64,000 nt of DNA from Kordia sp965224175. GTDB lineage: Bacteria; Bacteroidota; Bacteroidia; Flavobacteriales; Flavobacteriaceae. Position numbers and translations under genes: made by a program. The number at the start of each line of letters is the position of its first letter. Positions within the stretch are counted from its first letter, which is position 1. The DNA lies in contig NZ_OZ245041.1 in assembly GCF_965224175.1 (NCBI RefSeq), positions 310,001-374,000 on the forward strand. Direction: 5' to 3'. Of this stretch, positions 39,390 through 49,078 are shown in pieces. Under the pieces are notes generated by a model. It searched no databases and had not been told where the DNA came from. It saw only the letters and a program-made list of their open reading frames with translations.

Positions 39390-41804
39390 ATGAAAGCTAA
39401 TAACATTTCCCTGACACTTTTCGTTTTATTCTTCTTTTCATTGTCAGTCTTCGGGCAAACAAAGCAAACAACCTTGCTAAAAGGAAAAATCATTTCAGAA
39501 ACGAACGAAACACTTCCGTTTGTAAATATATTACTTAATACTGCTGATGGCACGTTAGTAAAAGCTACTATCTCTGATATTGATGGAAACTTTACTATTA
39601 AAAATATATCACAAGGAATATATACGCTAAAACTTTCTTCGGTTGGTTATCAAACAATTTCAAAAGAAGTGAAAGCAACACATTCAGAAACAAATATAGG
39701 AACGATTCAGATGAAAATTTCTTCTGAATCTTTAGACGCCGTAACGGTTATTGCTGAAAAACCAATTATTCAGGTTGAACCTGATAAAACAGTATTTAAT
39801 GTGGCAAATACAATAGGAAGCGCAGGCAACAACGGACTTGAAATTTTACGTAAAGCTCCTGGTGTACGATTAGACAATGATAACAATGTCATTGTAGAAG
39901 GAAAAACTGGCGTTTTAGTATATATTGATGGTCGTCAAAGTTTTTTAGCTGGAGATGATTTAACAGCTTATTTACAATCGCTTCAAGCAGATACGATAGA
40001 AAGTATTGAAATTATTACACAACCTTCATCAAAATATGATGCCGCTGGAAATGCAGGAATCATTAATATAAAACTCAAAAGAGAAAAAGGATTAGGAACA
40101 CGTGGAAGCATTTCAAGTACATTAACTATTGGAGATTATGCACGAACAAACAATTCGGTAACTGTAAACAGTCGATTTAAAAAATGGAACTTCTTCGGAA
40201 CCTATTCTAACTTTTTAGGGCGTTCTACAAGTTTTATAGATTTGTATCGAACACAAGGTGACAAAATTTTTGATTCACAATCAGATTCAGAAAATGAATC
40301 GTTTTCAAATAACTTTAGAACTGGTGCTGATTATTATGTATCCAAAGAAAGCGTTCTAGGAACTGTGATTACGCTGAATTTTCGTGATGCAGAATCAACT
40401 TCAAATAACAGCACGCCAATTATAGATAGAAATACAAGAGTTACAGATAGTATTTTGCGTGCGCCGAATAGTTCTGAAAACAATAGCTTCAACTTGAATG
40501 CCAATGTAAATTATCGTTACAAAGACACACTGGGAACAAGTTTTAGTGCCGATTTAGATTATGGACGTTACAGTCGTGATCGATTCAGTAATCAACCAAA
40601 CTTTTATACAACATCGAGAGGAGAAATACTAAACGCAAATATTACATTTCAAGAAACACCAATAGATATCAATATTTATGCAGCAAAAGTAGATTATGGA
40701 CAAAAACTTGGCAAAGGAACATTTGAAACTGGAGCAAAAGTATCACAAGTAGTAACGGATAATGTCTTTAACTTTTTTGATGTCATCAACGGAAATAACA
40801 ATTTAAATCTCGATAGAAGCAATGAATTCGAATATGACGAAAAAATATACGCAGTGTATTCAAAATACAACTTTGCGATCAACAATTGGAAATTTCAAGC
40901 AGGTTTGCGTATGGAACGAACAGATTCACAAGGAAAATTAACGGCAGAAAACATAAATCAAAATCAAGTAGTTTCTAGAAAATATACAGATTTTTTCCCT
41001 TCGGCTGGAATTACGTATCAAGCAAATCCAATTAACTCTTTTGCACTAACGTATAGTCGAAGAATTCAACGTCCAAACTATCAAATCTTAAATCCTTTTG
41101 AGTTTCAATTAGACGAATTAAGTTTTACACGAGGAAACCCATTTTTACAACCGCAATACACAGACAATTTTAAATTATCTCACACATATAAATATACGTT
41201 AACAACAAGTCTTAGTTACTCGTACATTTCAGACTTTTTTGCGCAAGTAACAGAAGCTGTTGGCGAGAACAGAAACTTTTTAAGTACGCGAAATGTAGCA
41301 GATCAAGAAGTATATAATATAAGTGTTTCATATCCATTTAGAATCAACGATTGGTGGCGTGCTTATGCCAATGTATATGGTTCGTATAGTAAGTACAAAG
41401 CGACAAATCCTGCTTTTATTTCTATCGATCAAGAAACCTTTGGATTCTATGCACAAAATACATTTTCGTTGCCAAAAGATATCAAATTAGAAGTAAGTGG
41501 TTGGTATAGTAGTCCATCTATTTGGGGCGGAACTTATGAAACAAGCAGCTTAGGATCATTAAACATTGCTGTACAAAAGTCGTGGGGAAATTGGACAGGA
41601 AAAGTCACGCTTAATGATGCGTTGTATACAATTCCATGGCAAGGAAACACACAGTTTGGAAACCTTCAAATAGATGGTCGTGGCGGAAGTGACAGTCGTA
41701 ATATTAACTTTTATGTACGTTATGCATTTGGTAACAGTGATGTAAAAAAAGCAAGAAAACGTGATGGAAGTTTAGAAGATGAAAAAGGAAGAATTGGGAA
41801 TTAG
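39390..41804 (+). CDS. Outer-membrane beta-barrel receptor, OMP_b-brl_3 type
   Basis: 804 residues from the ATG at 39390; a TTG seven codons upstream is not needed. A signal peptide ends at SVFGQ. A carboxypeptidase-regulatory-like domain covers about 30-110 (LPFVNILLNTADGTLVKA, VGYQTISKE). A plug-like domain follows (EILRKAPGVRLDNDNNVIVEG, DAAGNAGIINIKLKR). A long outer-membrane beta-barrel (about 240-800) rich in alternating aromatics completes it. These proteins resemble TonB-dependent receptors but their substrates are mostly unknown. The divergent LytTR two-component system probably controls it. Confidence 0.88.
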   Translation: MKANNISLTLFVLFFFSLSVFGQTKQTTLLKGKIISETNETLPFVNILLNTADGTLVKATISDIDGNFTIKNISQGIYTLKLSSVGYQTISKEVKATHSETNIGTIQMKISSESLDAVTVIAEKPIIQVEPDKTVFNVANTIGSAGNNGLEILRKAPGVRLDNDNNVIVEGKTGVLVYIDGRQSFLAGDDLTAYLQSLQADTIESIEIITQPSSKYDAAGNAGIINIKLKREKGLGTRGSISSTLTIGDYARTNNSVTVNSRFKKWNFFGTYSNFLGRSTSFIDLYRTQGDKIFDSQSDSENESFSNNFRTGADYYVSKESVLGTVITLNFRDAESTSNNSTPIIDRNTRVTDSILRAPNSSENNSFNLNANVNYRYKDTLGTSFSADLDYGRYSRDRFSNQPNFYTTSRGEILNANITFQETPIDINIYAAKVDYGQKLGKGTFETGAKVSQVVTDNVFNFFDVINGNNNLNLDRSNEFEYDEKIYAVYSKYNFAINNWKFQAGLRMERTDSQGKLTAENINQNQVVSRKYTDFFPSAGITYQANPINSFALTYSRRIQRPNYQILNPFEFQLDELSFTRGNPFLQPQYTDNFKLSHTYKYTLTTSLSYSYISDFFAQVTEAVGENRNFLSTRNVADQEVYNISVSYPFRINDWWRAYANVYGSYSKYKATNPAFISIDQETFGFYAQNTFSLPKDIKLEVSGWYSSPSIWGGTYETSSLGSLNIAVQKSWGNWTGKVTLNDALYTIPWQGNTQFGNLQIDGRGGSDSRNINFYVRYAFGNSDVKKARKRDGSLEDEKGRIGN

Positions 41805-41835
41805 ATCAGCTTAAATTATTCAACTTTTTCAGATA

Positions 41836-41935
41836 CGTTATTGCGAATGAAATGTGGCAATCTGTTTCTTAAATAAATGAGATTGATTTTAGAAGCAGAT
41901 TGCTACAAGTTTTTCCAAAACTCTCGCAACGATAC
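41836..41935. repeat. Palindromic dispersed repeat, GGCAATCTGTTTCT family, copy 1
   Basis: GGCAATCTGTTTCT and AGAAGCAGATTGCTAC face each other, enclosed by TTGCGA and TCGCAA, so the whole stretch is an imperfect palindrome of about 95 bp. A second copy lies at 48803-48905. No ORF is present. Confidence 0.7.
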
Positions 41936-41958
41936 TTCATACTGATATACTTTCAATT

Positions 41959-42330
41959 TTAAGACTTAGGAACTCTCAAAATCTTCTCCATTTTTCTTCC
42001 TTTGGCAAGTTCGTCGATTAATTTATCTAAATAGCGTGCTTTTTTAGTAAGCTCATTATCAATCTCTTCAATGCGATACCCACAAATTACACCTTTAATA
42101 AGATGTGCGTTTGGATGTAAATTTGCTTCTTCAAAAAAAGTTTCAAAAGTAACTTTACGATCAATCAATTCTTGAAGTTTTTTGCTGTCAAAACCTGTGA
42201 GCCACTCAATGACTTCATGTAACTCTTCTACGGTTCTTCCTTTCTTTTCTACCTTAGTTACATAATGTGGATATACCGAAAAAAACTTCATTTCTGCAAC
42301 TCTTTTATTATGTGCTTCCGTAACTTTCAT
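41959..42330 (-). CDS. DUF2200 family protein
   Basis: 123 residues, close to full length for this family. HNKRVAEMKFFSVYPHYVTKVEKKGRT and ELHEVIEWLTGFD are characteristic, as is HLIKGVICGYRIEEI. It is a small cytoplasmic helical protein. The family often sits near DNA-repair or general housekeeping genes but has no proven role. It is isolated here between a dispersed repeat and a divergent TlpA-like lipoprotein gene. Confidence 0.88.
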   Translation of the reverse strand: MKVTEAHNKRVAEMKFFSVYPHYVTKVEKKGRTVEELHEVIEWLTGFDSKKLQELIDRKVTFETFFEEANLHPNAHLIKGVICGYRIEEIDNELTKKARYLDKLIDELAKGRKMEKILRVPKS

Positions 42331-42455
42331 ATTGAATGGTTTTAGATTAAAACTAATCGAATTCTTTCTGAAAACAAAATCATCTCACATTTTATTGTAA
42401 TTTGCTAACAATTGTACGAACTAAAGTTCCATAACAACTTTATAAAACCGATCAC

Positions 42456-43694
42456 ATGCAAAAAATATATATCTTATTTTTAGGATTATTACTTATTTCC
42501 TGCGGACAGAAAACGAAAGAAACTGAATCAAGTACAGCAAAAGAAACGTATAGTTTAAAAGATGGTTCTTGGCATGTTGCTTTAACAGTTCAGGATAAAA
42601 AAGAATTACCGTTTACTTTTACAACCACAGCAAAAGGAATTGAAATTCACAATGCAGAAGAGCGTATTCCTGTTAATGATATTACGATCAAAGACGATTC
42701 TATCACTATAAAAATGGACGTGTACGAAGGTGTTTTAAAAGGAAAGTTTACAGATGCAAATACAATTCAAGGACAATTTGAAAAAGTATCTTTAAATAGA
42801 TATGTACCTTTTACAGCTATTTTTGGAGAAACCAAACGTTTTCCGAAAGCGACAGGAGATGCAAAAGCCATAATTTCAGGAAATTGGGAAACCGTGTTTA
42901 GTCCAGATGTAGAAGCAGATCGCTACATTGCCAAAGGAATCTTTCAACAGAATGGCAACAAAGTCACAGGAACATTCAGAACAACGACTGGCGATTATCG
43001 CTACCTAGAAGGAACACTAAATGGAGATCAACTACAACTTTCTACTTTTGATGGCGCACATGCATTTTTGTTCACAGCAACTGTAACAGATGATACAATG
43101 ATTGGCGAATTTCAATCAGGAAATCATTGGAAAGAACCTTTTACCGCAAAACGTAACGAAACCTATGAATTGCCTGATGCAAAAGAGCTAACTTACATCA
43201 AAGAAGGATATGAAACATTCGACTTTTCATTTCCAGATAGTAGTGGACAAAACATTTCATTATCAGATGAAAACCTAAAAGGAAAAGTACGCATCGTTCA
43301 AATTATGGGAACTTGGTGTCCAAACTGTTTGGATGAATCTACTTATTATTCAAACTATACAAAAAACAATGCTGAAGTAAAATTTATAGCACTCGCTTTT
43401 GAATATGCTAAAACAAAAGAAAAAGCATTCAATAATATAAAACGATTACAAAAACGATTAAACATTCCATATCCAATAGTATTGGCACAATTTGGAACGT
43501 CCGACAAGAAAAAAGCACAAGAAAAATTGCCAATGTTAAATCATGTATTATCATATCCGACGACTATTTTTATAGATAAAAAAGGAAAAGTCCGACGTAT
43601 ACATACAGGTTTTAATGGTCCAGCAACTGGCGACAAATATTTGAACTTCAAAAAAGACTTTGAAAACTTCGTTTCAGTACTTCAAAACGAGTAA
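42456..43694 (+). CDS. TlpA-like thioredoxin lipoprotein
   Basis: 412 residues. An SPII lipobox (LLISCG) at about residue 17. Residues 30-230 hold two similar beta-rich parts (GSWHVALTVQDKKE, then GNWETVFSPDVEA) that may be a duplicated lipocalin-like region. A thioredoxin domain follows at about 255-410 with active-site Cys288 and Cys291 (TWCPNC), the FDFSFPDSSGQNISL entry, and the cis-proline in SYPTTIF. It should act as a periplasmic thiol-disulfide reductase. Unlike the protein at 25994-27412 its active site is intact. Confidence 0.9.
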   Translation: MQKIYILFLGLLLISCGQKTKETESSTAKETYSLKDGSWHVALTVQDKKELPFTFTTTAKGIEIHNAEERIPVNDITIKDDSITIKMDVYEGVLKGKFTDANTIQGQFEKVSLNRYVPFTAIFGETKRFPKATGDAKAIISGNWETVFSPDVEADRYIAKGIFQQNGNKVTGTFRTTTGDYRYLEGTLNGDQLQLSTFDGAHAFLFTATVTDDTMIGEFQSGNHWKEPFTAKRNETYELPDAKELTYIKEGYETFDFSFPDSSGQNISLSDENLKGKVRIVQIMGTWCPNCLDESTYYSNYTKNNAEVKFIALAFEYAKTKEKAFNNIKRLQKRLNIPYPIVLAQFGTSDKKKAQEKLPMLNHVLSYPTTIFIDKKGKVRRIHTGFNGPATGDKYLNFKKDFENFVSVLQNE

Positions 43695-44029
43695 AAAGTA
43701 CGGTTTAAGTGTTTGATACGTAGGGTATAAACGTAAAATTGCATTTTTAGCTAAAATGCCAACAATTTGTTAACATAAAATTGGGAAGGTAATTGTTAAA
43801 ACGAAGTATTTTTAGTGTGTAGAATAAGAGACTATGCAAATGATATTTTTACCGACGATTACAGAAAATCAAAATTATTTTATTAAATAACAATTAGATA
43901 AAAGCGTCTTACTTCCTTTTGGAATTAGGCGCTTTTTTGATATGTATAATAATGATATGATGTTTTCAAGAAGTAAAAATGCTTGCTGTGTAGTTTCAAA
44001 ACCAATAAACTCAACCAAAAATACAGTAC
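43695..44029. other. Intergenic region with a terminator and no gene
   Basis: About 205 bp separate the TlpA-like gene stop from the terminator at 43900. I see no ORF with family features. The last 90 bp hold the promoter region of the endonuclease gene without a consensus -7 box that I can point to. Confidence 0.5.
43900..43937 (+). terminator. Intrinsic terminator (AAAAGCG stem)
   Basis: AAAAGCGTCTTA from 43900 pairs with the segment TAGGCGCTTTT ending at 43936 (with a bulge), followed by T residues. Confidence 0.75.
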
Positions 44030-46150
44030 ATGAAAAAACTTTTACTCTGGCTATTTCTAGCCGTAAGCATCACTGCGTATGCACAAATTCCATCGTATTA
44101 CAATGATGTAAATCTGTCTCAAACAGGAACTAATTTGAAAGACGAATTAGCAACAAAAGTAATTGTTACGCACACTACATTTTTATCATACACGCCTGGC
44201 GTTTGGAATGCATTGCAACAATCGGATGTAAATCCAAACAACAATTCGGAAGTAATTCTAATTTATGGTCACAATGACAATGACGGAAATGTAAAAACCG
44301 ACAGAACACGTGGGAAATTTGATAATGGCGGAAGCGTTGGCGATTGGAACCGTGAACACGTATTTGCAAAATCTTTGGCAAACCCAGACTTAGGAACTTC
44401 AGGAGCAGGAGCAGATGCGCACAACTTACGTCCGTGTGATTTTCAGCAAAATTCTACGCGTAACAATCGCAAGTTTGGGACAGGAAGTGGCGCAGCAGGA
44501 TTTATTAACTCTAATGGCGATTGGTATCCTGGAGACGAATGGAAAGGCGATGTAGCACGTATGATAATGTTTATGTACATACGTTATGGAAATCGTTGTC
44601 TACCAACGTTTGTTGGAACAGGAAGTTCTGTAAGTAGTGACAATAACATGATCGATCTATTTTTACAATGGAATGCACAAGATCCTGTTTCTACTTTTGA
44701 AGCAAATCGTAATGATGCCATTGCAGGAATTCAAGGAAATAGAAATCCTTTTATTGACAATCCAGCGTTTGCAACTCAAATTTGGGGCGGACCGCAAGCT
44801 GAAGATAAGTTTGGAAATGGTGGCGGAAATCCTGATCCAGGTGATGGAGGCGGAGATAATGGCGGCGGAAGTACAGACGAATTATTCTTTTCAGAATACA
44901 TAGAAGGTTCGTCTAATAACAAAGCTTTAGAAATTGCAAACTTTACAGGAAACACAGTAAGTTTATCTAACTACACTATCAAAAAACAAACAAATGGTGC
45001 TGGAAGTTGGTCTTCTCCATACGCTTTATCAGGAAACTTAAGCAATGGTGCTGTGTATGTTATCGCGAATAGCTCTGCAAATTCAAGCATTACTAGTCAA
45101 GCAGACGTTACTACTGGCGGCGCAGTTGTTACTTTTAATGGAAATGATCCTATCGGATTGTTTAAAAACAATGTTTTAATTGATATCATTGGAGATTTTA
45201 ATGGCGGAAGTTCAAACTTTGCACAAAATGTTACACTACGTAGAAAAGCAAGTGTTACAAGTCCAAACACAACATATACGGAAGCTGAATGGGAAGAGTT
45301 TTCAACAGATACATCTTCTAACTTAGGTTCACATACTGTAAATGGTGGCGGAAACTCAGGTGGAACTCCAGGCGGCTCTACTGTTTTACATGAAGGTTTC
45401 TTCGAATCTGGCTTAGATGGTTGGGTTGATGGCGGTGGAGATTGCTACCGTTATTCAGGAAGTAGATCGTATGAAGGAAGCTATTCCATTCGTATTCGAG
45501 ACAACTCAGGAGTTGCATCATCAATGACATTAAACAATGTAAATGTAGCTGCTTATGATGAGGTAGAAGTAGCGTTTTATTTCTATTCATACAGTATGGA
45601 ATCTGGTGAAGATTTTTGGTTGCGTTACCACAATGGTTCAAGCTGGCAAACAGTTCGTGCATACAGAAGTGGAACAGATTTTCAGAATAATAACTTCTAC
45701 AGTTCAAAAGTAACGCTAACAAAGTCAAACTATAACTTTGTGAACAACGCAAAATTCAGATTTCAATGTGATGCTTCAGCAAATGCAGATCAAATCTATA
45801 TTGATCAGGTAACAATTACGGGTATTGTGAACGCTTCCGCGAGAATGGTTACACAGGAATCACGACCAGTTAGTGATATAACTTTACTATCTGTTTCTCC
45901 AGAAGAAGACGAATTATCAGTAGCAGAAGAATTTACAGTATATCCAAATCCAGTGGCGAATCAATTAGAAGTACGCATCTTTGCAGAAGAAAACGCTTCT
46001 TATCAAATTCATTCATTACTTGGACAAGTTGTAAAAGTTGGAAACTTACAAAGTAGCACAATCAATGTAAGTAACTTAAAAGCTGGAATGTATATTTTAC
46101 AAATAAATGATGGTGATGAAATCTTAACGAAGAAATTTGTGAAGAAATAA
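44030..46150 (+). CDS. Endonuclease I with lamin-tail domain and type IX secretion tag
   Basis: 706 residues. A signal peptide ends near YAQI (about 19). The endonuclease I (EndA/NucM) domain covers about 25-250, with the HNH-like ExH site DWNREHVFAKS (His110) and the conserved NLRPCDFQQNSTRNNRKFG. A Gly/Asp-rich linker leads to a lamin-tail domain at about 280-425 (FFSEYIEGSSNNKALEI). A jelly-roll-like segment follows at about 445-605. The T9SS type A sorting domain is at about 640-706 (YPNPVANQLEV, GQVVK, GMYILQI, KKFVKK). It should be exported to degrade DNA outside the cell for nutrients. Confidence 0.92.
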   Translation: MKKLLLWLFLAVSITAYAQIPSYYNDVNLSQTGTNLKDELATKVIVTHTTFLSYTPGVWNALQQSDVNPNNNSEVILIYGHNDNDGNVKTDRTRGKFDNGGSVGDWNREHVFAKSLANPDLGTSGAGADAHNLRPCDFQQNSTRNNRKFGTGSGAAGFINSNGDWYPGDEWKGDVARMIMFMYIRYGNRCLPTFVGTGSSVSSDNNMIDLFLQWNAQDPVSTFEANRNDAIAGIQGNRNPFIDNPAFATQIWGGPQAEDKFGNGGGNPDPGDGGGDNGGGSTDELFFSEYIEGSSNNKALEIANFTGNTVSLSNYTIKKQTNGAGSWSSPYALSGNLSNGAVYVIANSSANSSITSQADVTTGGAVVTFNGNDPIGLFKNNVLIDIIGDFNGGSSNFAQNVTLRRKASVTSPNTTYTEAEWEEFSTDTSSNLGSHTVNGGGNSGGTPGGSTVLHEGFFESGLDGWVDGGGDCYRYSGSRSYEGSYSIRIRDNSGVASSMTLNNVNVAAYDEVEVAFYFYSYSMESGEDFWLRYHNGSSWQTVRAYRSGTDFQNNNFYSSKVTLTKSNYNFVNNAKFRFQCDASANADQIYIDQVTITGIVNASARMVTQESRPVSDITLLSVSPEEDELSVAEEFTVYPNPVANQLEVRIFAEENASYQIHSLLGQVVKVGNLQSSTINVSNLKAGMYILQINDGDEILTKKFVKK

Positions 46151-46175
46151 TCATCAATCTAAATAATAGTAAGAC

Positions 46176-46206
46176 AGCCTTTCCATTGTGAAAGGCTTTT
46201 GTTTTT
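46176..46206 (+). terminator. Intrinsic terminator of the endonuclease gene
   Basis: AGCCTTTC at 46176-46183 pairs with GAAAGGCT at 46190-46197, followed by TTTGTTTTT. Confidence 0.9.
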
Positions 46207-46225
46207 AAATGATTAAATTTAGGAT

Positions 46226-46675
46226 ATGAAAATCATCACATTACTCATAAGCTTCTTGTGTTGTATTCACATAAATGCACAAGATTTAAAAAAGCATCGA
46301 TGGGAACACAGAATTATCATTATCAAAACTTCTGATGTAAATTCAAAAAAATACAAAGCTCAAAAAGAAGCGTTTCAAAATGTAGCCAAAGAATTTATTG
46401 ATAGAAAGCTAATTTTATACACAATCATAGCAAATACAGTGACTATAACAGACTATGCAAATGGACTTTTAGATACAGCAGAAACATTCTCTAAAAATCT
46501 AGCAAAGAAATTCAGCAAAGGAAAAGAGTTCGAAGTACTTTTAATTGGCTTAGATGGCAGCGTAAAACTTCGACAAACAGAAGTATTACCTACAAAAGAA
46601 CTGTATGATAAAATAGATTCGATGCCGATGCGTAGAAGTGAAATGCGAAGAAAACGAGATAAGAATAAAAGTTGA
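46226..46675 (+). CDS. DUF4174 secreted protein
   Basis: 149 residues with a signal peptide ending near HINAQ (residue 19). The mature protein opens KKHRWEHRIIIIKTS, and has the FEVLLIGLDGSVKLRQTEVLP segment typical of DUF4174, a thioredoxin-like fold without active Cys. The C-terminus is very basic. Function is unknown. It follows the endonuclease terminator and is expressed separately. Confidence 0.85.
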   Translation: MKIITLLISFLCCIHINAQDLKKHRWEHRIIIIKTSDVNSKKYKAQKEAFQNVAKEFIDRKLILYTIIANTVTITDYANGLLDTAETFSKNLAKKFSKGKEFEVLLIGLDGSVKLRQTEVLPTKELYDKIDSMPMRRSEMRRKRDKNKS

Positions 46676-46795
46676 AGAACATTTATAAGCTAGGATATTT
46701 TTAATAAAACCTTTTATATAAACTTAGCCGTAATTTTATCCTACAAATGTTAATTAACATATATTTCTTTAACATTAACAAAGCTATAACAAAGA

Positions 46796-46803
46796 TACTT
46801 TTG
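46796..46803 (+). promoter_or_regulatory. Candidate -7 box TACTTTTG for the DUF2911 gene
   Basis: TACTTTTG fits the consensus and lies 49 bp before the ATG at 46853. The -33 region has no TTG at the right spacing. Confidence 0.4.
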
Positions 46804-46852
46804 TGTAAATCTTACCTTGTTTTCATAAACCTAATTAACTCACCTTATAATT

Positions 46853-47962
46853 ATGAAAGCAAAAATTACACAGTTAGCTGCACTTGCTACTTTTATATTC
46901 TTTTTAGCAAGTTCGACAGCATTTGCACAGCTTAATACTCCGCGCGGAAGTCAAAAATCTACTGTTTCACAAACTATTGGAATCTCAGAAGTAAAAGTCA
47001 CATATTCAAGACCAAGTGTTCGAGAACGTGAAATTTGGGGGAAATTAGTACCTTATGGAATGAATAATCTTGGATTTGGAACGGCAAAAGAATCTCCTTG
47101 GAGAGCCGGAGCAGACGAAAATACAATCATTACTTTTTCTCATGATGCAATGGTAGGAGGAAAACCTATAAAAGCTGGAACTTATGGATTGCACATCATT
47201 GTCAAAGAAAATGATAGAGCAACAATTATTTTTTCTAACAATAGTACTTCTTGGGGAAGTTATTTTTACAAACCTTCTGAAGATGCATTACGTGTAGACG
47301 TATTAACTACAGAAATTCCGCATGAAGAATTATTAACATACGATTTTATCAAAGTAAATGGAGATTCAGCAACATTGGCCTTGCAATGGGGAAAGAAAGA
47401 AATTCCTTTTAATATTAAGTTTGATGTAACCAATATTGTATTGGCAGACATTCGTAACAAAATGCAAGATCAACCAGGATTTCAGCGTCAAACTTGGGAA
47501 CAAGCCGCAGGATTTGCCTTAAATAATGGCGGAGACTTAGATGAAGCCTTAGCTTGGATAAACAATGCAATTGCAGGACAATTTTACAGCAAACAAACGT
47601 TCAACAATACACAAATCAAAGCAGCTATTTTGATGAAGCAAAACAAAAAAACAGAAGCTTTAGCTGCAATGGATGAAGTATTGCCAATAGCAACCGTATT
47701 TGAAATTCATGGATATGGTCGTCAATTAATTGCACAAGGAATGCATGATAAAGCTTTGGAAATTTTCAAGTACAACGCTAAGAAAAACAAAGGAACTTGG
47801 CCAGTACATTACGGATTAGCAAGAGCATATTCTGCAAAAGGAGATCATAAATCTGCTGCCAAGCATTTGAAAAAAGCATTAGCAAATGCACCAAATGAAG
47901 CAAGCAAAGGTAGAGTACAAGCAAATCTTGACAAAGCAAATAAAGGCGAAAGCATCAATTAA
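46853..47962 (+). CDS. DUF2911 protein with C-terminal TPR repeats
   Basis: 369 residues with a signal peptide ending near TAFAQ (residue 24). The DUF2911 domain covers about 28-200 (SQTIGISEVKVTYSRPSVREREIWG, GTYGLHIIVKE, NSTSWGSYFY). TPR-like helices follow at about 215-360 (DLDEALAWINNAI, KKTEALAAMDEVL, HDKALEIFKYNAKK, GDHKSAAKHLKKAL). It is a periplasmic protein; this combination is common in Bacteroidota and its function is unknown. A terminator follows 55 bp after the stop. Confidence 0.9.
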   Translation: MKAKITQLAALATFIFFLASSTAFAQLNTPRGSQKSTVSQTIGISEVKVTYSRPSVREREIWGKLVPYGMNNLGFGTAKESPWRAGADENTIITFSHDAMVGGKPIKAGTYGLHIIVKENDRATIIFSNNSTSWGSYFYKPSEDALRVDVLTTEIPHEELLTYDFIKVNGDSATLALQWGKKEIPFNIKFDVTNIVLADIRNKMQDQPGFQRQTWEQAAGFALNNGGDLDEALAWINNAIAGQFYSKQTFNNTQIKAAILMKQNKKTEALAAMDEVLPIATVFEIHGYGRQLIAQGMHDKALEIFKYNAKKNKGTWPVHYGLARAYSAKGDHKSAAKHLKKALANAPNEASKGRVQANLDKANKGESIN

Positions 47963-48016
47963 TAAAAAAACAAAATTGCTATGAATGAGGACCAATCACC
48001 GTCATTCATCACCTAT

Positions 48017-48053
48017 AAAAAGCGTTTATCAATATGATAGGCGCTTTTTTTTT
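48017..48053 (+). terminator. Intrinsic terminator of the DUF2911 gene
   Basis: AAAAGCG, an inner TATC...GATA pair and CGCTTTTTTTTT form a hairpin with a long T-run. Confidence 0.88.
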
Positions 48054-48249
48054 ATTTTTTTGAAGAAGCTTTTATACTGAGTACATCTAATCGCAAAGTT
48101 TGTGAAGTCAAACTTTTTAATTGAAGATTTGAAAGCGATGAATTTGTTTTTTATAAAACATCCTAACTAGCGTATAGCAAAAAAGAAAAAATACGATGAC
48201 CTAGAGAAGCAGATTAACTGTACTTCTCGCAAAGACGTATTGAACATAT

Positions 48250-48323
48250 CTAATGTCTAAAATCTAGTAGCGAAGCGATCTAATATCTAATAGCGAAAGC
48301 TGTCTAAAAATCTAATACCCTAA
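48250..48323. repeat. AGCGAAGCG-family repeat, copy 4
   Basis: CTAATGTCTAAAATCTAGTAG, then AGCGAAGCGATCTAATATC and TAATAGCGAAAGCTGTCTA. It lies just past the stop of the glyoxalase-like gene, in the same orientation relative to that gene as copies 1, 3 and 5. Confidence 0.75.
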
Positions 48324-48343
48324 AAAGCCAGCGTAATCTATTA

Positions 48344-48715
48344 TTATACATGTTGATCTATTAAAATTACATTTCCATCAGGATCTTTAATCACAAAATT
48401 TGCCGGACCAGTAGTACTTTCGTCTGCTTCTGTTGAAAACTCAAAGTTTTTACCTTTCAATTCCTTCTGAATATCTCTAATGTCTGTGAATGATTCTAAT
48501 GGTTGCGCATCTTGCGTCCAACCTGGGTTAAATGTCATAATATTATCATCAAACATTCCTTGAAACAAACCAATTACAGTTTGTTCGTTTTTCATAATCA
48601 ACCAATTTTGATTGATATCTCCGTGAAACTCAGTAAAACCTAAATTCTCATAAAAAGCTTTTGAAGCGTGAATGTCTTTCACAGCAAGACTAACTGAAAA
48701 TGCACCTAATTTCAT
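48344..48715 (-). CDS. VOC-family (glyoxalase/bleomycin-resistance-like) protein
   Basis: 123 residues with two beta-alpha-beta-beta-beta modules: GAFSVSLAVKDIHASKAFYENLGF at the start and FVIKDPDGNVILIDQH at the end are classical. The residues in metal-site positions are not the full His/Glu set of glyoxalase I, so the reaction is unknown. It is a small cytoplasmic protein, expressed alone. Confidence 0.88.
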   Translation of the reverse strand: MKLGAFSVSLAVKDIHASKAFYENLGFTEFHGDINQNWLIMKNEQTVIGLFQGMFDDNIMTFNPGWTQDAQPLESFTDIRDIQKELKGKNFEFSTEADESTTGPANFVIKDPDGNVILIDQHV

Positions 48716-48802
48716 ATTGTTTTATTTTAATTGGTACTAAAGTTAATTAAATGTACAATTTTTTGTTTGATTTGCTAATTTGTTTTAGAATTCTATAAAC
48801 CG

Positions 48803-48905
48803 TCATTTCGAGAATTTAGAAGAAATTCGTGGCAATCTGTTTCTTAGAAAAATAGTATGTTTCTAGAAACAGATTACCACACATTTTTCATTTCCGTTGC
48901 GCGAA
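48803..48905. repeat. Palindromic dispersed repeat, GGCAATCTGTTTCT family, copy 2
   Basis: GTGGCAATCTGTTTCTTAGAA faces TTCTAGAAACAGATTACCAC, and a GTCATTTCGAG word precedes it. The inner half is clearly the same element as at 41836-41935. Confidence 0.75.
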
Positions 48906-49078
48906 CTACAAAACACTCACTAAGACATCTTTTTAATGTAGAAGTTTGAAAATTTAGTAATCGACCTCTAATTGTAATGTGAAACTGAATCAAGTTCAGC
49001 TTGACGCAAGTGAAATATATATTAAAGTTAAAGTGTGTCTAGTAAATTTAATAGTGTAGCATGCCTAACAACAAATCA

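Larger units (their letters stand above)
47963..48343. other. Convergent intergenic region with terminator and repeats
   Basis: The terminator is at 48017-48053 and the AGCGAAGCG-family repeat at 48250-48323. Between them I see nothing with coding or structural marks. Confidence 0.5.

Noticed and set aside
45378..45752. 124-codon minus-strand ORF opposite the endonuclease gene
   Set aside because: Antisense shadow of the jelly-roll part; composition (His/Leu/Asn-rich) does not look like a real protein.
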